From NCBI GenBank assembly GCA_027493445.1, contig JAOSKU010000001.1, positions 2,562,822 to 2,626,821 of the forward strand: DNA of 64,000 nt, read 5' to 3'. Made by a program: the position numbers and the translations under genes. Numbering within the stretch: the first letter of the stretch is position 1; each line of letters opens with the position of its first letter. Positions 59,813-64,000 of this stretch are shown piece after piece. The DNA is from Thermoleophilia bacterium. Lineage in GTDB: Bacteria > Actinomycetota > Thermoleophilia > RBG-16-64-13. The notes under the pieces were generated by a model that worked only from the letters and a program-made list of their open reading frames with translations, made no database searches and was not told the DNA's origin.

Positions 59813-60732
59813 TCCGCGCCCTGGAACATGGGCACGCACTCCACCTTCGCGCGGGCGTGGAGCAGCGACCATTTGTGATCGACGTGCGCCTGGATGGCCG
59901 CCACTTGGTCTGCGGTCAGGTGCCGGTAGCGCCGTTGGGTCTCCAGATAGCGTTCCACCGGCCAACCAGGCGTGGGGCCCACGTTGATGGCATAACGCTC
60001 CCCCTCCTCCACCTCGTACAGCGGGAAGAAGCCGGTCTGAACCGCCAGGCGAGAAACCCTCACCGCACCATCGTCGGGCACGCCCCAACCGTCCAGGCAG
60101 GGGGTCAGGACCACAATGAACCGCAGGCCTCGCATCTCTTTGGCCTTGGCGACCTTGCGGGCCAGGTCCTCGGGGTAGCCCACAGTAGCGGTGGCCACGT
60201 AAGGCACGCGGTGCGCGGCCATGATCTCGGCGATGTCCTTCTTGTCGTTGGGCTTGCCCCCCGGCGTGGAGGTCGTGTAGGCCAGATAGGGAGTGGACGA
60301 GGACTTCTGCGCGCCCGTGTTCATGTAGCCCTCGTTGTCGAGGCACACGTACACCATGTCCTCGTTGCGCTCGGCTGCTCCGGAGAGAGCTTGGAAGCCG
60401 ATGTCGTAGGTGCCGCCGTCGCCGGCGATCACCAGCACGTTGACGTCGTCCTTGCCCTGCCTGACCAGCGCCCGGCGGATGCCGGCGGCCGAGGCCGCGC
60501 TGGCCTCCAGGGTGGTCTGATACACCGGAATGCGCATGGAGCTGTAGGGCTGCGGACCGGAGATGATGGCGATGCACGAGGGGGGAATGACGGCCACGGT
60601 CTTGGGACCCATGCTGTTCAGCACGTAGCGGACGGCCAATGCCTCCCCGCAGCCCGGGCAGGCGTTGTGCCCCGAGCTGAAGACCGGGGCCTCCTCGATA
60701 ATGTAATTCGGTTCGGCGTGGAAGGGTTCCAT
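59806..60732 (-). CDS. 2-oxoacid:ferredoxin oxidoreductase, beta (TPP) subunit
   Basis: The 308-residue PorB-type subunit has HNACPGCGEALAVRYVL, VIPPSCIAIISGPQPY, and the thiamine motif VIAGDGGTYDIGFQALS followed by CLDNEGYMNTGAQKS. It starts 5 bp after PorA. It binds thiamine diphosphate and a 4Fe-4S cluster and forms the catalytic core with PorA. Substrate may be pyruvate, a branched-chain oxoacid or phenylglyoxylate. Confidence 0.92.
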   Translation of the reverse strand: MEPFHAEPNYIIEEAPVFSSGHNACPGCGEALAVRYVLNSMGPKTVAVIPPSCIAIISGPQPYSSMRIPVYQTTLEASAASAAGIRRALVRQGKDDVNVLVIAGDGGTYDIGFQALSGAAERNEDMVYVCLDNEGYMNTGAQKSSSTPYLAYTTSTPGGKPNDKKDIAEIMAAHRVPYVATATVGYPEDLARKVAKAKEMRGLRFIVVLTPCLDGWGVPDDGAVRVSRLAVQTGFFPLYEVEEGERYAINVGPTPGWPVERYLETQRRYRHLTADQVAAIQAHVDHKWSLLHARAKVECVPMFQGAEI

Positions 60733-60737
60733 GGCGC

Positions 60738-61940
60738 TCACCTTTGCCAGACCGACTCGGCTACGGGCTCCTCGGTCATCGCCTTGCCGACCAGCTCCTC
60801 GATCTTGCGGGCCGACACGTTGACGCCGCCCACTCCGGCCAGGTAGCCGTGCACCTGAGGCGGATCGGCCATGCCGTAGAGGGCCGCCTTCAGCTCCTGA
60901 TGCAGCACGCCCCCCACGCCCGGAGAGAAGTTGCGCTCCATCACCACCAGCTTGGGCACCCCGGCTACCGCTGCCCGCACCTGCTCGATGGGGAAGGGCC
61001 GAAAGAGCTTGATCTTGAGGAGACCCACCGAGACGCCGGCCTCGCGCAGCCTGTCTACGGCCACCCGGGCGGTGCCGCACATGGCTCCGAAGGCCACCAC
61101 GGCGATCTCGGCCCCCTCCATGCGATAACGCTCCAGGATGCCGTAGCCCCGACCCATGAGCGCCTCGTACTCGGTGTCGGCTGCGATGGCCGTCTCGGGC
61201 ACCCGGGCCATGGCCTCACCCAGGCGCTTGCGGTGCCGGTAGAACATGTCCTGGTTGACCACGTTGCCCCAGGACTCGCCGATCTCGGGATCGAGCCGGT
61301 GCTGGGGAGCGAAGGGAGGCAGGTACTCATCCACCCGCTCCTGGGCCGGCACGACCACCGGCTCCAGGGCGTGGGAGATGTAGAAGGCCTCGTGGATCAC
61401 CATGGCGGGCACCAGCAGCTGCTCAGCTATCCGGAAGGCCTGGATGACCGTGTCCAGCGACTCCTGCCCGTTCTCGGTGTAGAGCTGGATCCAGCCCGTG
61501 TCCCGCTGGGCCAGGCTGTCGGTCTGGTCGGGCCAGAAGCCCCAGGGGGAGCCGATGGTGCGGTTGACGTTGACCATGACGATGGGTGTCATGGCCCCCG
61601 AGGCGTAGTGCAGCATCTCGTGCATGAGCATCAGACCCTGGGAGGCGGTGGCGGTGAATACCCGCACCCCGGTCAGCGACGCCGTGATGCAGGCCGACAT
61701 GGCCGAGTGCTCCGACTCGGCGGTCATTAGATCCACGTCGAACTCGCCCGCCAGCTGCAGATCGCTGATCTTCTCGGCGATGGGAGTCTGCGGGGTGATG
61801 GGGTAGATGGGCACCACCTGGGGCCGGGCCCGCATCGCGCCGTACGAGACTGCGTAGTTCCCGGTGAGCAGCATGCGCACATCGCCGGGCAGTAGCTCGG
61901 GCATGCCGGCTTGGCTCGCACCAGTCGTGAGGGTAGTCAT
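60738..61940 (-). CDS. 2-oxoacid:ferredoxin oxidoreductase, alpha subunit
   Basis: The 400-residue PorA-type subunit has LTGNYAVSYGAMRARPQVVPIYPITPQTPIAE, FDVDLMTAESEHSAMSACITASLTGVRVFTATASQGL and VMVNVNRTIGSPWGFWPDQTD, the conserved pyrimidine-binding domain. It continues with GRGYGILERYRMEGAEIAVVAFGAMCGTARVAVD and FRPFPIEQVR. The start at 61940 overlaps the flavoprotein gene by 4 bp. Confidence 0.93.
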   Translation of the reverse strand: MTTLTTGASQAGMPELLPGDVRMLLTGNYAVSYGAMRARPQVVPIYPITPQTPIAEKISDLQLAGEFDVDLMTAESEHSAMSACITASLTGVRVFTATASQGLMLMHEMLHYASGAMTPIVMVNVNRTIGSPWGFWPDQTDSLAQRDTGWIQLYTENGQESLDTVIQAFRIAEQLLVPAMVIHEAFYISHALEPVVVPAQERVDEYLPPFAPQHRLDPEIGESWGNVVNQDMFYRHRKRLGEAMARVPETAIAADTEYEALMGRGYGILERYRMEGAEIAVVAFGAMCGTARVAVDRLREAGVSVGLLKIKLFRPFPIEQVRAAVAGVPKLVVMERNFSPGVGGVLHQELKAALYGMADPPQVHGYLAGVGGVNVSARKIEELVGKAMTEEPVAESVWQR

Positions 61941-63628
61941 TGTGTCACCTGCTCCAGGTGCACGGCCCCGCGGGGGCACTCGGCCACGCAGAGGCCGCAC
62001 CCCTTGCAATACTGATCGAGGATCACGTAGCGCCCCTCGGGCGAGTCACTCTTGGAATCGTCCTTCTTGACGGCCATGTCGGGGCAGAAGACGAAGCAGT
62101 TATCACACTCGATGCAAGTGCCGCAGGTCAGACAGCGTGCCGCCTCGGCGGCCGCCTGCTCCGGGGTGAAGACACGGTTGACCTCCGCGAAGCCGGTCAG
62201 CCGCTCCGCCACCGGCGCCTTCGCCTTCTCGTTGCGCTCGGCGAAGTCGAAGTAGAAGACGTTGACCTCGTTGCGGTTGACCGCCTGCTCGAGCGTGTGG
62301 CGCACGACGACTTCCGCATCCGGGTGCCCCAGGTAGGCGGCGATGCCGTAGGCCGCCCGGCGGCCGTCCCCGATAGCCACCGACACGAACCTGGACGTGC
62401 CGGCCGCGTCGCCACCGGCGAAGACACCCGCCGCAGTCGTGGCGGCTGTATCCGGGGCGGCGGCCGCCACTCCCGCATCCACGCGGATATCGCCTCCGAA
62501 GGCGGTCAGATTGGGGTCTTGACCGATGGCGGTGACGATGACGTCCGCCTCGAGGACAAAACCGCCCCCGTCCACCGGAAGGGGGCGGAGCTCTCCTGCA
62601 GGAGCGGTGGGGTCCAGCTGCACCTTGACACAGTCCAGTCGCAGGCCGCCGGCAGTCGCTTCAACCCGGGTGACCATGGCGCCGTCGAAGAGGGCCACTC
62701 CCTCCTCCAGGGCCTCCTCGACCTCCTCGCGCTGGGCGGGCATGACCGCCCGCGTCTCCAGGGCCACCATCGAGACCCTATGGCCGAGCCGCCGGGCCGT
62801 GCGGGCCACATCCACCGCCGCGCTCCCGCCGCCAATCACCGTCATGCGCTCGCCCAGACCGCGCGTCGCGCCCTCGATGCAGCGGCGCAGGTAGTCCAGC
62901 CCGTCGAGCACGCGCCCGGCGCCGGCTCCCGCGTCTAGATGCGGCAGCCTCTTGGCCTGCTGCGCGCCGACGGCCACGAACACGGCGTCGTACTCCTCGC
63001 GCAGCTGCGCGAAGGCTTGGCTGTCGCCGACCGAGGTGCTCGTGCGTACCTCGACGCCAAGGTCGACGACCCGCTGGATCTCGCGGTCGGCTACCTGGGC
63101 CGCCAGGCGGTACTCGGGGATGCCGTGACGTAGCAACCCACCGAGGCGCTCGCGGGCTTCGAAGATCGTCACCTGATAGCCCAAGCGGCGCAGGTGGTAT
63201 GCGCAGGAGAGCCCCGCCGGCCCCCCGCCGACCACGGCCACTCGCTTACCCACGGGCTCAGCGGCCTCGGGCAGCGCCCAGCCGTGATCCAACGCGTGGT
63301 CTCCCAGGAAGTGCTCCAGACCGTTGATGCCCACCACGGCCTCCAGGACCTCCCGGTTGCAGTGGCCCTCACAGGGGTGGTGACAGACCCGCCCGGTGAC
63401 CGCCGGGAAGGGATTGGTCTCGACCAGCTCCAGCCACGCCTGCTGGTAGTCGCCCTCGCTGATGTACTTGATCCAGCGCGGTATGGCGTTATCGATGGGA
63501 CAGTCAACCAGGCAGGGAGAGGGGCGCCAGGCATATACGGGCGTGGCCGCCCGCCAGGTGCCTGTGTTGAAGACATCGGTGAACCCGGTCGTCCAGATGG
63601 TGGGGATCTCGTTGGGCGGCCGGCTCAT
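61937..63628 (-). CDS. GltD-like FAD/NAD(P) flavoprotein fused to a PorD-type ferredoxin domain
   Basis: The 563-residue protein has an N-terminal cysteine cluster (CLVDCPIDNAIPRWI, then RVCHHPCEGHCNR). Next come two Rossmann motifs, VAVVGGGPAGLSCAYHL (FAD) and MTVIGGGSAAVDVARTA (NAD(P)), and FAGGDAAGTSRFVSVAIGDGRRAA. The C-terminus has RCLTCGTCIECDNCFVFCP and YCKGCGLCVAECPRGAV, two 4Fe-4S sites as in PorD. It would link the oxidoreductase to NAD(P), as in NAD-dependent phenylglyoxylate dehydrogenase. It overlaps both neighbours by 4 bp. Confidence 0.9.
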   Translation of the reverse strand: MSRPPNEIPTIWTTGFTDVFNTGTWRAATPVYAWRPSPCLVDCPIDNAIPRWIKYISEGDYQQAWLELVETNPFPAVTGRVCHHPCEGHCNREVLEAVVGINGLEHFLGDHALDHGWALPEAAEPVGKRVAVVGGGPAGLSCAYHLRRLGYQVTIFEARERLGGLLRHGIPEYRLAAQVADREIQRVVDLGVEVRTSTSVGDSQAFAQLREEYDAVFVAVGAQQAKRLPHLDAGAGAGRVLDGLDYLRRCIEGATRGLGERMTVIGGGSAAVDVARTARRLGHRVSMVALETRAVMPAQREEVEEALEEGVALFDGAMVTRVEATAGGLRLDCVKVQLDPTAPAGELRPLPVDGGGFVLEADVIVTAIGQDPNLTAFGGDIRVDAGVAAAAPDTAATTAAGVFAGGDAAGTSRFVSVAIGDGRRAAYGIAAYLGHPDAEVVVRHTLEQAVNRNEVNVFYFDFAERNEKAKAPVAERLTGFAEVNRVFTPEQAAAEAARCLTCGTCIECDNCFVFCPDMAVKKDDSKSDSPEGRYVILDQYCKGCGLCVAECPRGAVHLEQVTQ

Positions 63629-64000
63629 GCCGCGCCCCCTTCGGTCGCGGAGCCGGGCGTGATCCCGGCTAGGGCCTCCAATCCTTCGGGATCGGGCTTG
63701 CCCAGGATGCGCACCAGCCGGTACCCGTCCATGGTCGCGCCCGCGTTCTCCTCCGATTTGCGGGGGGATACATCGCGGACCACGTTGGCCAGGTGCTCGA
63801 TGCCGGGGGAACCGATGACCCGGGCGAAGGCCCCCAGCACGGCCGAGTTGACGATACGGCCCAGATCGTTCTTCTGGGCCACGGCCAGGGCGTCGAGAGT
63901 GGCGAACCGGTAGTCGCCCAGATCGCAGAAGGACGAAGGGGCCCGGTTGGAGTTGACCAGCACGACGGTGTCCGGACGAGCTCCGCCCAGAAGCGCGGGA
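63625..64000 (-). CDS. 2-oxoacid:ferredoxin oxidoreductase, gamma subunit (5' end outside window)
   Basis: The visible 124 residues read LLGGARPDTVVLVNSNRAPSSF, then AQKNDLGRIVNSAVLGAFARVIGSPGIEHLANVV. This is the second half of the PorC/gamma domain, where N-AVLGAF conserved in these subunits is present. It overlaps the flavoprotein start by 4 bp and heads the visible part of the por operon, which continues beyond the window. Confidence 0.88.
   Translation of the reverse strand, partial: PALLGGARPDTVVLVNSNRAPSSFCDLGDYRFATLDALAVAQKNDLGRIVNSAVLGAFARVIGSPGIEHLANVVRDVSPRKSEENAGATMDGYRLVRILGKPDPEGLEALAGITPGSATEGGAA

Overview
The window is a high-GC bacterial chromosome segment in which almost every gene lies on the minus strand. 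Ferredoxin-dependent 2-oxoacid oxidoreductases (IorAB, PorABCD type), a B12-dependent acyl-CoA mutase, electron-transfer flavoprotein and a molybdenum hydroxylase point to an anaerobic or facultative catabolic lifestyle. PucR and TetR regulators, a Thr-rich lipoprotein linker and the base composition fit an Actinomycetota-like or similar high-GC lineage, but no marker gene fixes the taxonomy.

Region 1 (1-6.4 kb) has visibly lower GC. It holds surface-glycan genes (a GT32 glycosyltransferase, a GT25/sulfotransferase-like/GH16 fusion, and a carbamoyltransferase split by an IS256-family element with a perfect 8-bp target duplication), then the start of a PIN toxin gene. Two homologous integron-attC-like repeats (98-161 and 6380-6439) bracket the block.

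Region 2 (6.4-25.9 kb) is a defence island. It contains a complete four-gene Qat anti-phage operon (qatABCD); a second operon of SNF2/DUF3883 helicase, DUF4062-ATPase, small protein and DUF1156 DNA methyltransferase, with a chimeric gene remnant and iteron-like repeats; HEPN/MNT and DUF433 toxin-antitoxin pieces; an AAA/DUF4143 ATPase; a CocE-type hydrolase; and several gene fragments.

Region 3 (25.9-46.6 kb) is the most informative part. IorAB, a TetR regulator, a family III CoA-transferase, an acyl-CoA dehydrogenase, EtfBA, a two-subunit B12 mutase, hydantoinase-A-like and two hydantoinase-B-like subunits, a phenylacetate-CoA-ligase-like enzyme and a three-subunit molybdenum hydroxylase lie collinearly. 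This enzyme set matches the anaerobic indole-3-acetate (auxin) pathway known from Aromatoleum/Azoarcus. IorAB would feed it from tryptophan via indolepyruvate. ModC-like and XdhC genes upstream (46.9-48.9 kb) would serve the molybdoenzyme.

Region 4 (48.9-64 kb) carries an aminotransferase / CoA-transferase / thiolase / M20-hydrolase operon divergent from a PucR regulator, a polar amino-acid ABC importer, a second TetR paralogue, and a 2-oxoacid:acceptor oxidoreductase operon whose fourth gene is a GltD-like flavoprotein fused to a ferredoxin domain.

Many genes need one- or two-base corrections, nearly all in G/C homopolymers. I read these as sequencing errors and give the corrected spans. 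They are the reason several genes look broken or fused in the raw reading frames.
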